A DNA stretch of 64,000 nucleotides from Micromonospora sp. NBC_01796 (lineage in GTDB: Bacteria > Actinomycetota > Actinomycetes > Mycobacteriales > Micromonosporaceae): NCBI RefSeq assembly GCF_035917455.1, contig NZ_CP109078.1:3410001-3474000 (forward strand), written 5' to 3'. Position numbers and translations under genes: made by a program. Below the pieces are notes generated by a model, which ran no database searches, had not been told where the DNA came from, and was given only the letters and a program-made list of their open reading frames with translations. Shown piece by piece: positions 41,643 to 49,468 of the stretch (its first letter is position 1; each line of letters begins with the position of its first letter).

Positions 41643-42485
41643 ATGATGCAGGTATGGTCCGCCTCCGAAGCGGCACCGGACCGACTGGCCAACGAGGATC
41701 ACGTCTTCCAGTACGGGCAGCTCGTCGGCGTACTCGACGGGGCGACCGTGCCGGAGGGCTTCGACACCGGTTGCGTACACGGTCCCGCGTGGTACGTCCG
41801 CCGGCTCGCCGCGCGGATCGGCCTGGTCGCCGCGGACCGTCCCGGCGCCACCCTGATGGAGATCCTCGCGGGCGCGATCGACGCCGTACGCGGGGACCAC
41901 GGCAACCGGTGCGACCTGGGTCATCCCGGCACCCCGTCCTCCACCGTCTGCATGATCCGGCAGGGCAGCGAGCACGTCGACTACCTGGTGCTCTGCGACA
42001 GTCCGCTGGTCGTGGACCTGGGCAGCCGGTTGCAGGTGATCACCGACGACCGGTTGGACACGACCATGGTCGGGGTGAAGTCGGCCGCGTTCGCGGGCGG
42101 GGCGGGCAACGACGACAGCGACCCGCAGGCGGGGTTCCGCCGCTCGGTGACCTGGCAGCGGCAGCAGATGAACACCCCGGGCGGCTACTGGGTCGCCGCC
42201 GCCGACCCGGACGCCGCGTACCACGCCATCGGCGGCGGGCTGTCGCTGACCGGGCCCGACCGGGTACGCCGGGTCGCCCTGCTCACCGACGGTGCGTCGT
42301 ACGCGGTCGACAAGCTGGGCCTGTTCGACTGGCACAACCTGTTGGCCCTGCTCACCGCCGAGGGGCCGAGCGAGTTGATCCGGCGGGTCCGTGCCGCCGA
42401 ACAGGACAACGGCGACGGCCAGGACCGGCACCGGTTCAAGCGGTACGACGACGCCACGGCCGCCCTGTGTCGCTTCGACCGCTGA
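41643..42485 (+). CDS. PP2C-like phosphatase-domain protein
   Basis: A 280-residue cytosolic protein. Segments RLANEDHVFQYGQLVGVLDG, VALLTDGASYAVD and RYDDATAALCRF fit the PP2C fold (D in VLDGAT, D in LLTDGAS, DD near the C-terminus as metal ligands). Similar actinobacterial proteins have degenerate metal sites, so activity is not certain. I chose ATG 41643 because GGAG lies 8 nt upstream; ATG 41562 would add 27 unstructured residues. Confidence 0.7.
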   Translation: MMQVWSASEAAPDRLANEDHVFQYGQLVGVLDGATVPEGFDTGCVHGPAWYVRRLAARIGLVAADRPGATLMEILAGAIDAVRGDHGNRCDLGHPGTPSSTVCMIRQGSEHVDYLVLCDSPLVVDLGSRLQVITDDRLDTTMVGVKSAAFAGGAGNDDSDPQAGFRRSVTWQRQQMNTPGGYWVAAADPDAAYHAIGGGLSLTGPDRVRRVALLTDGASYAVDKLGLFDWHNLLALLTAEGPSELIRRVRAAEQDNGDGQDRHRFKRYDDATAALCRFDR

Positions 42486-42689
42486 CCCGCTGCTCGTCCG
42501 CTCTCACCGATCCCGTCCCAGATCGGAGCGCCACCGGAGCCGATCGACGTGGCGGGGCTACTGTCGGTCACCGCCGCCCCGGCCGTTCATGCAGCCGCGC
42601 AGGCTGTACCGGACAGGGCCTCTCGGCGTAACGGCCGCGCTTGGCCAAAGCGGTGGACGAGGCGGGTGCGCGCCGGGAACACTCCGAAC

Positions 42690-43181
42690 GTGAGCAGCAA
42701 CGTACAACTGACGCCGATCGACGAGCAGACCCTGGAGCCGTTGCTGTCAGTAGCCGTCGCGGAGGCGGAACCCGACGACGTGATGCCGCCGGTCGAGGCA
42801 CCGGCCGGGTGGTCGCACGCACGGCGGGAGGCGTTCCGGGAGTTCCACCGGGCGCGCTTCGACGGCCTGGACGGCAACGCCCGTACGCTGATGTTCGCGA
42901 TCATGGTCGACGGTGACGTGGTGGGCATGATCCGGATGAGTCACCACGACAAACCGGCGACCATGGAAACCGGGATGTGGCTCGGCAAGTCGGCCCGGGG
43001 TCAGGGCATCGCCGCCACCGCGTTGCGACTACTGCTCGCCGAGGCGGTCGGCGCCGGCGCCCGCCTGGTGGTGGCCGAGACCACCGCCGACAACGCCCCC
43101 GCCCTCGGCGTCCTGCGCCGCGCCGGCGCCGAGTTCGACCGCAACGGCGACGCGGTCCGCGCCCGCATCCGCCTCGGCTGA
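42690..43181 (+). CDS. GNAT-family N-acetyltransferase
   Basis: A 163-residue acetyltransferase. The acetyl-CoA loop is KSARGQGIAATALRLLL, preceded by the beta-4 strand VVGMIRMSHHD and followed by VVAETTADNAPALGVLRRAG, the usual GNAT C-terminal pattern. The substrate is unknown. GTG 42690 follows an AACACT hexamer at 6 nt, a weak leaderless signal; no Shine-Dalgarno is visible. Confidence 0.85.
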   Translation: MSSNVQLTPIDEQTLEPLLSVAVAEAEPDDVMPPVEAPAGWSHARREAFREFHRARFDGLDGNARTLMFAIMVDGDVVGMIRMSHHDKPATMETGMWLGKSARGQGIAATALRLLLAEAVGAGARLVVAETTADNAPALGVLRRAGAEFDRNGDAVRARIRLG

Positions 43182-43264
43182 CCACCCCGGTCCCCCACCC
43201 CGCCCGCCCCGCCCGCTCCACCCTCCCCGCCCACCCCGCCCGCCCTCCCCGCCCTCCCCGCCCG

Positions 43265-43338
43265 GCGATCTTGCAGTTTGGGTGCCTGAAATTGCGGCAT
43301 TAGTTCGGACTTGTGAACCACCACAACTGCAAGATCGC
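43265..43338. repeat. REP-like intergenic inverted repeat
   Basis: Perfect 14-bp arms, GCGATCTTGCAGTT (43265-43278) and AACTGCAAGATCGC (43325-43338), flank a 46-nt centre that is less GC-rich than its surroundings. I associate this arm sequence with a short element found many times between genes of Micromonospora relatives; that recollection was not checked. Confidence 0.75.
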
Positions 43339-43347
43339 GGGCTTTCG

Positions 43348-43384
43348 TGGGGTGGGGTGGGTGGGGGTGGGGGTGGGGAGGGGG
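43348..43384 (+). other. G-run tract (G-quadruplex-prone)
   Basis: Six or more runs of three to five G separated by single T or A occur on the plus strand, ending one base before the stop codon of the CGNR gene. It could fold into a G-quadruplex. A long C-rich stretch (43185-43263) lies on the other side of the inverted repeat. Confidence 0.6.
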
Positions 43385-43963
43385 TTAGGCGGTTTTGAGG
43401 CGGTTGCGGTAGGCGCGCATTGAGGCCTGGGAGCCGCAGGTGGCACTGCAGTAGAGGCCGGAGGTGTTGCGGGTCTTGTCGAAAAAGCCGGAGTGGCAGG
43501 AGGAGTTCTTGCACACCTTCACCCGCGACCAGCCGCCCCGGGCGGCGAGGTCCGCGACGGCGGCGAAGAGCGAGCCGAACGCCCCCGGTACGCCGGACTG
43601 GGACGCGACGAGCGTGCAGCCCTCGGCACTGATCCTCGGGGTGAGCGGGTAGCGCTCCGCGATGCGCTGGAGATATGCCTCGGCGTCCGGAACCGCCGTT
43701 TCGTCGTCGACGCAGCCGGCGTGCGACCGGAGGATCGTGACGAAGGCCGCGCGTAGCTCCTGGGCGGCGACTGCGTCGGAGTACGTGGCGGAGGGAGCGG
43801 CGTCGGCGAGGCCGGCTCTGGTCAGCCAGTCGGCCAGCCCGGTCCGGCCGTCGAGCAACTCGGGTTGTCCGTCGCCCGTGGGGCGGGTGTTGACGAAGCC
43901 CAGGATCAGATCCGAGCTGTCACACACGCTGGGCGCACAGGCGTCCGCCTCCGTTCCCGGCAT
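43385..43963 (-). CDS. CGNR zinc-finger transcription-factor-like protein (variant motif)
   Basis: A 192-residue protein of the CGNR family (N-terminal ABATE ligand-sensing domain, C-terminal zinc finger that binds DNA). N-terminal domain about 15-140 (LILGFVNTRPTGDG). The finger has CKNSSC then YCSATCGSQ: the four Cys are kept but CGNR reads CGSQ. ATG 43963 is preferred over TTG 43969, because GAGGAGG lies 8 nt from the ATG. Confidence 0.85.
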   Translation of the reverse strand: MPGTEADACAPSVCDSSDLILGFVNTRPTGDGQPELLDGRTGLADWLTRAGLADAAPSATYSDAVAAQELRAAFVTILRSHAGCVDDETAVPDAEAYLQRIAERYPLTPRISAEGCTLVASQSGVPGAFGSLFAAVADLAARGGWSRVKVCKNSSCHSGFFDKTRNTSGLYCSATCGSQASMRAYRNRLKTA

Positions 43964-44172
43964 GGTCAACCACCTCCTCGTGCGACAAAACTACCGTACC
44001 TCGGGCCTGATGCCGAGGTGATGAGCTAAGTCACTACGGCAATAACGCACACGATGCTGCTCGACTTGCCGTTAGGACCGAAGGTGATACGGTCGTTGCA
44101 GCGGCGCGGTTCGTGGCGCGCCCGACACCGATCGGCGGCCCGTTGTGGGGCCGCGTCACCCAGGGAGTATTC

Positions 44173-44886
44173 ATGCCATCGATTCTTATGATCCTGACCT
44201 CGGCCCGCACCTGGAGCCTGCGGGACGGGGGTCAACGCCCCACCGGCTTCTGGGGCGAGGAGTTCGTGGTGCCGCACCGCCTGCTCACCGAGGCCGGAGT
44301 GAACGTCACCATTGCCACCCCCGGCGGACTGGTCCCCGTCGCCGACGAGTTCAGCCTGGTGCCGGAGACGAACGGGGGCGACGTCGAGAAGGTGGCCGAC
44401 CTCAGGGCGTACCTGGAGCGGGTCGCCCACCTGCTGGAAAAGCCCGCCCGGCTGGAGGACATCGACCCCGCCGACTTCGACGGTGTACTCATCCCCGGTG
44501 GTCACGGCCCGATGCAGGACCTGGCGGTGAACCCCGACGTCGCCCGGGTGCTGGCCACCCTGCTGCCCGACGAGAGCAAGGTGGTCGCCGCTCTCTGCCA
44601 CGGCCAGGCGAGCTTCTTCTCCGCCGGCAACCCGGACGGCAACTGGCTGTTCAAGGGACGCAAGCTCACCGCGTTCACCGACGAGGAGGAGACCCAGACC
44701 GGTCTCGCCGCCAACGCCCTCTGGCTGTTGGAGGAGCGGCTCCGTGGGGGCGGCGCCGAGTTCACGTCCGGTCCGGCCTGGGGGTCGTACGTGGTGGTCG
44801 ACGGCAACCTGGTCACCGGTCAGAACCCCGCGTCCGGCGAGGCGGCGGCCAAGGCCATCCTGAAGGAGCTGGCCGACCGCGCCTGA
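44173..44886 (+). CDS. DJ-1/PfpI-family protein (Hsp31/glyoxalase III-like)
   Basis: A 237-residue cytosolic protein. The nucleophile elbow Cys is in AALCHGQASF, with ILTSART at the N-terminus, DGVLIPGGHGPMQDL and a catalytic Glu candidate in FWGEEF. These match class I glutamine-amidotransferase-like proteins of the HchA/glyoxalase III type that detoxify methylglyoxal. ATG 44173 has AGGGAG 5 nt upstream. It is divergent from the CGNR gene, which may regulate it. Confidence 0.85.
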   Translation: MPSILMILTSARTWSLRDGGQRPTGFWGEEFVVPHRLLTEAGVNVTIATPGGLVPVADEFSLVPETNGGDVEKVADLRAYLERVAHLLEKPARLEDIDPADFDGVLIPGGHGPMQDLAVNPDVARVLATLLPDESKVVAALCHGQASFFSAGNPDGNWLFKGRKLTAFTDEEETQTGLAANALWLLEERLRGGGAEFTSGPAWGSYVVVDGNLVTGQNPASGEAAAKAILKELADRA

Positions 44887-44916
44887 GCGCCCGGCACCGG
44901 CCGCGAAACGCACCCG

Positions 44917-44948
44917 CCGGCTCACGGCGCTGTTCTGCCGTGAGCCGG
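44917..44948. terminator. Bidirectional hairpin terminator
   Basis: Perfect 12-bp stem: CCGGCTCACGGC (44917-44928) with its complement (44937-44948), 8-nt loop. It lies between the convergent DJ-1-like and DUF1996 genes. Confidence 0.88.
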
Positions 44949-44963
44949 GGAGTCGCGTCGGTG

Positions 44964-46238
44964 TTACTTCTGGTACCCGTTGTTGTCGCAGGTCCTGCGC
45001 TGGAAAACGCAGTTCTTGGTGCGCTTGTTCATGGTGGTGGTGTCCCACATGACAAACGCGTCACCGTGCATCGACGAGGCGCTCTTGCCCTCCTTGTCGG
45101 AGGAGAGGTAGTAGCCCGCGGGGGTGCCCTTCACGCCGTACTGGATGTCGAAGGTGATCGCCGGGATCTTCACCGGGTGACTCGACGGGCAGGCGTCGCC
45201 GGAGGGGTACGCCACGTGGTCCTTGTGGTTGGGGCTGTCCAGGTGCTTGCCGTCCCAGCACCCCGGGAACTGCATCATGAAGTGCAGCGTGGCGTCCCCG
45301 CCGCAGATGGGCCAGTTGCCGTTGGTGCTGCGGGCGATGCCGTCGAGGTCGCCGGGGCCGTAGAAGGCGCAGTAGAACTGGCCGGTCGCGCCGCGCGGCG
45401 TCGGCGTCCTCTTCTTGGCGTCGCCACTGATCATGCGCAGGCCGTTCGGCATTGGCAGCTGACCGGCCGGGTTCTTCGTCTGCGCGCGGTAGTAGACCCG
45501 GAAACCCGTGGTCTCGACCGGCTGGCCGGTTCCGTTGTCGTAGAGCGTCGGCACCCAGTAGGCGGAGTGGTCCTGGATCGGCTTGCAGGAGGTGGCCGTG
45601 AACTTCGTCAGGTCCTCGGCCACGGTGTGCGCGTCAACGGCCTTGTTGCCGACGAACGAGTGCATGTGCGAGGCGCCCGGAAGGCCGGGCACGACGATCG
45701 GGTCGTCCGGCAGCCGGTGGCTGTACTGGCAGTCCGCGCGGAACTCCGGGAGATTGCCCACGCCGGCCGGAACGGGGTCGATCTTCAGCGCGTTGTACGC
45801 GTTGACCTGTGCCTTCCACGCCGCGTCGTCAACCGGGAGCCAACCGGGCGCGGTGTTCTTCGGCCTGGTCACGGCCTGCGGCCCCGCCGCCCCCGCCGCT
45901 GCCGACGGCGACGCCCCGCCGGCCGGAGGGGCCGACCCCGATGCCGCCGGGGTGGCCGACGGCAGCGAGCCGAGCGCCTCCGTCTGCCCGGGCTGACCGT
46001 TCGTCTGCCCGGTCGACGGCGAGGCGTACGCGAGGGAGTTGGCCGCGTTCGCCGGATCGGGCTCGGCGGCCGGGTCGCCACCCAGGTACACGGCTGCGGC
46101 CGCGACGACGATCACGACCGCGGCCGCGCTGGCGGTCACACCGGCGACCATGCTCAGCCTGTTACCGGCGAGTCGCCCCAGGAGGCCGGGACGTGGCGGC
46201 GGACTTGCGTCGGGTTCGCGGAACGAGCTGTATGACAC
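44964..46238 (-). CDS. Secreted DUF1996 protein
   Basis: A 424-residue exported protein. An N-terminal cytoplasmic Pro-rich segment precedes one hydrophobic helix (AAAVVIVVAAAAVYLGG, about 38-55), followed by a Ser/Ala/Pro-rich linker (60-125) and the DUF1996 domain (about 150-400). The domain shows FRADCQYSHRLPDDPIV, ASHMHSFVGN and QFPGCWDGK, with conserved His and Cys. Related proteins are found in fungi and actinobacteria, some near biomass-degrading enzymes, with no proven activity. Two 11-bp direct repeats lie about 90-110 bp upstream of GTG 46238. Confidence 0.85.
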   Translation of the reverse strand: MSYSSFREPDASPPPRPGLLGRLAGNRLSMVAGVTASAAAVVIVVAAAAVYLGGDPAAEPDPANAANSLAYASPSTGQTNGQPGQTEALGSLPSATPAASGSAPPAGGASPSAAAGAAGPQAVTRPKNTAPGWLPVDDAAWKAQVNAYNALKIDPVPAGVGNLPEFRADCQYSHRLPDDPIVVPGLPGASHMHSFVGNKAVDAHTVAEDLTKFTATSCKPIQDHSAYWVPTLYDNGTGQPVETTGFRVYYRAQTKNPAGQLPMPNGLRMISGDAKKRTPTPRGATGQFYCAFYGPGDLDGIARSTNGNWPICGGDATLHFMMQFPGCWDGKHLDSPNHKDHVAYPSGDACPSSHPVKIPAITFDIQYGVKGTPAGYYLSSDKEGKSASSMHGDAFVMWDTTTMNKRTKNCVFQRRTCDNNGYQK

Positions 46239-46327
46239 GGGTTACTCCCCAACAAGCAAGACACGACAAGCTGACCGGACGGCCACGGCCGCCGTATGTT
46301 AGGCGCTTTCGACCCGTACCCGAAAGT

Positions 46328-46349
46328 TTCTTAAAGCCTTCTTAAAGCG
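46328..46349. promoter_or_regulatory. Two 11-bp direct repeats upstream of the DUF1996 gene
   Basis: TTCTTAAAGCC (46328-46338) is followed immediately by TTCTTAAAGCG (46339-46349). Exact 11-bp periodicity puts both on the same DNA face and is the spacing bound by OmpR/PhoP-family response regulators. The repeats are AT-rich against their surroundings. Confidence 0.5.
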
Positions 46350-46362
46350 GGTAGCGAGAATT

Positions 46363-46385
46363 GTCCTTCGAAGGCATCGAAGGAC
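46363..46385 (-). terminator. Hairpin downstream of the AAA+ ATPase gene
   Basis: GTCCTTCGA (46363-46371) and TCGAAGGAC (46377-46385) form a perfect 9-bp stem with a 5-nt loop, 49 nt beyond the AAA+ gene stop. It fits a terminator between the AAA+ gene and DUF1996. Confidence 0.6.
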
Positions 46386-46433
46386 CATTCCTGCACATGG
46401 GGATTACGAAAAAACAACTGACAATATCGTGGG

Positions 46434-48728
46434 TCAGCCGGGACTGTGCTGCTCCGCGTACGCGGCGAGCCAGGCGACCTGGACGGGATCGAGCGACCCC
46501 CGTACCCGTTTGCGGGCGGCGGCGACGTGCGCGGCGGTGACCGTGGCCGCGGACAGTGACTCCCGCATCGCGACCAGCGCGGCCTCCCGGATCAGCGCCG
46601 CACAGTCGGCCGCCGAGAACCCGTCCAGCGACTCCGCCACCGTCACCAGGTCCACGTCCGGTGCGAGCGGGACCGGCTTCGCCACCGCGCGCAGGATGTC
46701 GGCCCGGCCACCGGCGTCCGGCGGCGGTACGTAGACCAGCCGCTCCAGCCGGCCCGGACGCAGCAGCGCCGGGTCGACCAGGTCGGGTCGGTTCGTCGCC
46801 CCGACCACTATCACGTTCCGCAGGGTCTCCACCCCGTCGAGTTCGGTCAGCAGGGCGGCGACCACCCGGTCCGTGGTGCCGCCGTCGGTGGCCTGGCCAC
46901 GGGTCGGGGCGAGCGCGTCCACCTCGTCCAGGAAGATCAGTGTCGGTGCGGCGTCGCGGGCCCGGCGGAACAGTTCGCGTACGGCACGTTCGCTCTCGCC
47001 GACCCACTTCGAGAGCAGTTCGGCGCCCTTGACCGACAGCACGTTCGCCCGCCCCGAGCCCGCGAGCGCGGTGACCAGGAACGTCTTGCCGCAGCCGGGC
47101 GGGCCGTAGAGCAGCACCCCGCGCGGCGGCTGCACCCCGAGCCGGGCGAACGTGTCCGGATAGGTGAGCGGCCAGAGCACCGACTCGGTCAGCGTCTCCT
47201 TGACCTCCGCCATGTCACCGACGTCGTCCAGCGTCACCGTCGCCAGCCGCAGCGTCGACGACGACATCGAGGTGGGGCGGACCACCTCCAGCGCGGCGGT
47301 GAAGTCGAGCATCGCCACCACCGGCGAGGCGTCCGTGCGTTGACGCAACGCCGCCCGGACCCCGGCCTCGCGGGCCAGCGCGGCCAGGTCGGCGGCGACA
47401 AATCCGGGTGTACGGGCGGCGACCTCGTCCAGGCGTACGTCCTCGGCGAGCGGCATCTGCCGGGTCAGTACGGTCAACTGCTCCCGCCGCAGGGCGGTGT
47501 CCGGCAGCGGCACCGCCAGTTCCAGCGACAGCAGGTCCGGGGCGCGCAGCGACGGGTCCACCGCCTCCGGACGGCTGGTCGTGCAGACCACGGCGGCACC
47601 GGCCCGGATCGTCTCGCCGAGCAACTGCCGGAACACGGTGGCCAGCGGACCCGGCTGCTCGTACGGGGCGAGCGCCTCGACATCCGTCACCAGGAGTACG
47701 GCCGGACCGTCGGCGCGTACCGAGGTGGTGACCTCGTCCAGCCGGCGGGCGGCGGCGTCGTTGGTCAGGGCCGCCAACTCGGGTGCCCAGATCGCCTCGA
47801 CCCGTGCTCCCACCGTGCCGGCCACCGCTCGGACCAGCGCGGACTTGCCGGACCCGGCCGCACCGGTGATCAGCACACCGAGGGAGACGGTGGTGCCGAG
47901 CCGCCCCAGCACCTCTCCGTGGTGGAAGCCGAGGTCGAGCAGCTCGCTCAGCGCCTGCGCCTGGGCCCGTACGCCGGGCAGGTCGGCCAGGCTCGGCGTC
48001 GGTTCCGCCACCGGTTCGGCGGTGGCGGTTCGGGGCGGGGTGCTGTTCGCGAGGGGGGCGGTGTTCCGGTCGGGGAGTGGCAGCCGGGCCCGTTCCGTAG
48101 CGGCGTTCGCGGTCGCCCCGGTGCGGGCGGCCGGTGCCGGGGCTGTGCTCGTCGGGAGGTCGTCGGACCAGCCGACAACGGTGTCCATGGTGACCAGGGC
48201 GGCGGACGAGGGCTCGGCGGCGGTGACGGTGACCAGGGTGCTGGTCCAGGCGTACCCCATGGTGTTGGCCAGGCTCCGCCGGGCGGCGTCGAGCAGGGCC
48301 CGCACCCCCTCGTCCGGCAGGACGTCCCGGGGCAGCAGCGACACGTCGTCGCCCACGGTGACCAGCTTGCCGAGCAGGGCGAGCCGGAGCAGCTCCGCCC
48401 GTACGACCGCGGTGACCTCCGGCGGTCCGGCCAGGACCACCCGACGGGCGGCGACCACCGGCGCCGGTGCGACCGTCACCGGGTCACCGGCGCGCACGCC
48501 CAGGTTGCCGAGCAGGAGATCGTCGGCGTGCAGCAGGTCCCGGCCGGTGCCCGTCTCCGCACGGGCCACGATGCCGGCGGTGGTACGGCGACCGGTCAGC
48601 CGTACGGGATCACCGGGATGCAGCCCCAACGCGGTCAGTACGGTCGGATGCAGCCGGACGATGCCCCGGCGGGCGTCCAGGGTCGCCGATCGCAGGTTCG
48701 CGGTGAGAATGAGATCGGGCTCGGCCAC
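46434..48728 (-). CDS. CDC48/VCP-like AAA+ ATPase
   Basis: A 764-residue protein with an N-terminal double-psi-barrel-like substrate domain (residues 1-95, GVRAGDPVTVAPAPVV) and two AAA+ modules. D1 (about 270-450) has Walker A GAAGSGKS but a degenerate Walker B (VTDVEAL). D2 (about 500-740) is complete: GPPGCGKTF, LIFLDEVDAL and sensor VVGATNRPD. It is expected to unfold proteins or disassemble complexes in the cytosol. GTG 48728 follows TACGCT at 6 nt. Confidence 0.88.
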   Translation of the reverse strand: MAEPDLILTANLRSATLDARRGIVRLHPTVLTALGLHPGDPVRLTGRRTTAGIVARAETGTGRDLLHADDLLLGNLGVRAGDPVTVAPAPVVAARRVVLAGPPEVTAVVRAELLRLALLGKLVTVGDDVSLLPRDVLPDEGVRALLDAARRSLANTMGYAWTSTLVTVTAAEPSSAALVTMDTVVGWSDDLPTSTAPAPAARTGATANAATERARLPLPDRNTAPLANSTPPRTATAEPVAEPTPSLADLPGVRAQAQALSELLDLGFHHGEVLGRLGTTVSLGVLITGAAGSGKSALVRAVAGTVGARVEAIWAPELAALTNDAAARRLDEVTTSVRADGPAVLLVTDVEALAPYEQPGPLATVFRQLLGETIRAGAAVVCTTSRPEAVDPSLRAPDLLSLELAVPLPDTALRREQLTVLTRQMPLAEDVRLDEVAARTPGFVAADLAALAREAGVRAALRQRTDASPVVAMLDFTAALEVVRPTSMSSSTLRLATVTLDDVGDMAEVKETLTESVLWPLTYPDTFARLGVQPPRGVLLYGPPGCGKTFLVTALAGSGRANVLSVKGAELLSKWVGESERAVRELFRRARDAAPTLIFLDEVDALAPTRGQATDGGTTDRVVAALLTELDGVETLRNVIVVGATNRPDLVDPALLRPGRLERLVYVPPPDAGGRADILRAVAKPVPLAPDVDLVTVAESLDGFSAADCAALIREAALVAMRESLSAATVTAAHVAAARKRVRGSLDPVQVAWLAAYAEQHSPG

Positions 48729-48734
48729 CGGCCG

Positions 48735-48740
48735 AGCGTA
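48735..48740 (-). promoter_or_regulatory. -10 box TACGCT of a predicted leaderless promoter
   Basis: TACGCT ends 6 nt before the GTG at 48728 of the AAA+ ATPase gene. No Shine-Dalgarno is seen. Confidence 0.45.
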
Positions 48741-48806
48741 GCCGCCGGAAGCACCCCGGATCCGTCTTCCCGGGCTCGCCCCGTCGTTACGGCCCGGCCG
48801 GGCACG

Positions 48807-49430
48807 TCACTGCTCGTCGGAGCCGCCGAGCAGCGACGGGTCCCGCCGGATCAGTTCGGCCAGCCGGGCGGCCGAGTCGACCGACGACTCGCCGGGCGCC
48901 GCCGCCCAGCCCGGCATCGGCTGCACCGGCAGCGGCCAGGTCGGCGGGGCCGGAGCCGGTACGGGTGCCACCGGTTCGTCGGCCGGGACCACCGTCACCC
49001 TCCCCTCCGACCAGCCGACCCGGATGGCGGCGTGCGACGTACCCTGCTCCATCGACAGGCGGACGGTGAGGCCCGGATGGTGGGCGACCACCCGCCGGAC
49101 CGCGTCGGCCACGTCGTCGACCGGGGTGCGCTGCGCCGGCACGGGCGGCCGGACGCTCGCGCCCGCGGACCGGAGGTTCTCCGTCGACGAGCGGATGGTC
49201 TCGGCCGGGGGACGGAGACCGGCGTTCGGGGACCGGGTGGGTTCGGCCTGGTAGCGGTTGCCCTCGACCGGATAACGGCCGCTGTCGGCCGGCGGGTGGT
49301 TGCTCTCGGCCGCCGGGCGGGGTGCGTCGACCGGGGGTCGATCACCCTCCGTAGGCGCGCCGGAGCGCCGCCGCAGCAACTCCTCCCGCCGGGCCATCCG
49401 GGCCAGCGCGTCGTCCAACTCGCCTCGCAT
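48807..49430 (-). CDS. Hypothetical protein, last gene of the cvn operon
   Basis: A 207-residue soluble protein. The N-terminal helix (MRGELDDALARMARREELLR) and a long Pro/Arg-rich disordered part precede a beta-rich segment (LTVRLSMEQGTSHAAIRVGW, about 120-145) and a C-terminal helix. No family recognised. ATG 49430 has AAAGGTGG upstream and the gene follows cvnD by 38 bp, so it is probably part of the operon and an accessory of the GTPase. Confidence 0.65.
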   Translation of the reverse strand: MRGELDDALARMARREELLRRRSGAPTEGDRPPVDAPRPAAESNHPPADSGRYPVEGNRYQAEPTRSPNAGLRPPAETIRSSTENLRSAGASVRPPVPAQRTPVDDVADAVRRVVAHHPGLTVRLSMEQGTSHAAIRVGWSEGRVTVVPADEPVAPVPAPAPPTWPLPVQPMPGWAAAPGESSVDSAARLAELIRRDPSLLGGSDEQ

Positions 49431-49468
49431 CACGCCACCTTTCCCGACCGTCGTGCCCTGGTCACGGG

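Noticed and set aside
44145-46235. A 696-codon open frame on the plus strand
   Set aside because: Overlaps the DJ-1-like gene in another frame and runs antisense through DUF1996; composition is that of a shadow frame.
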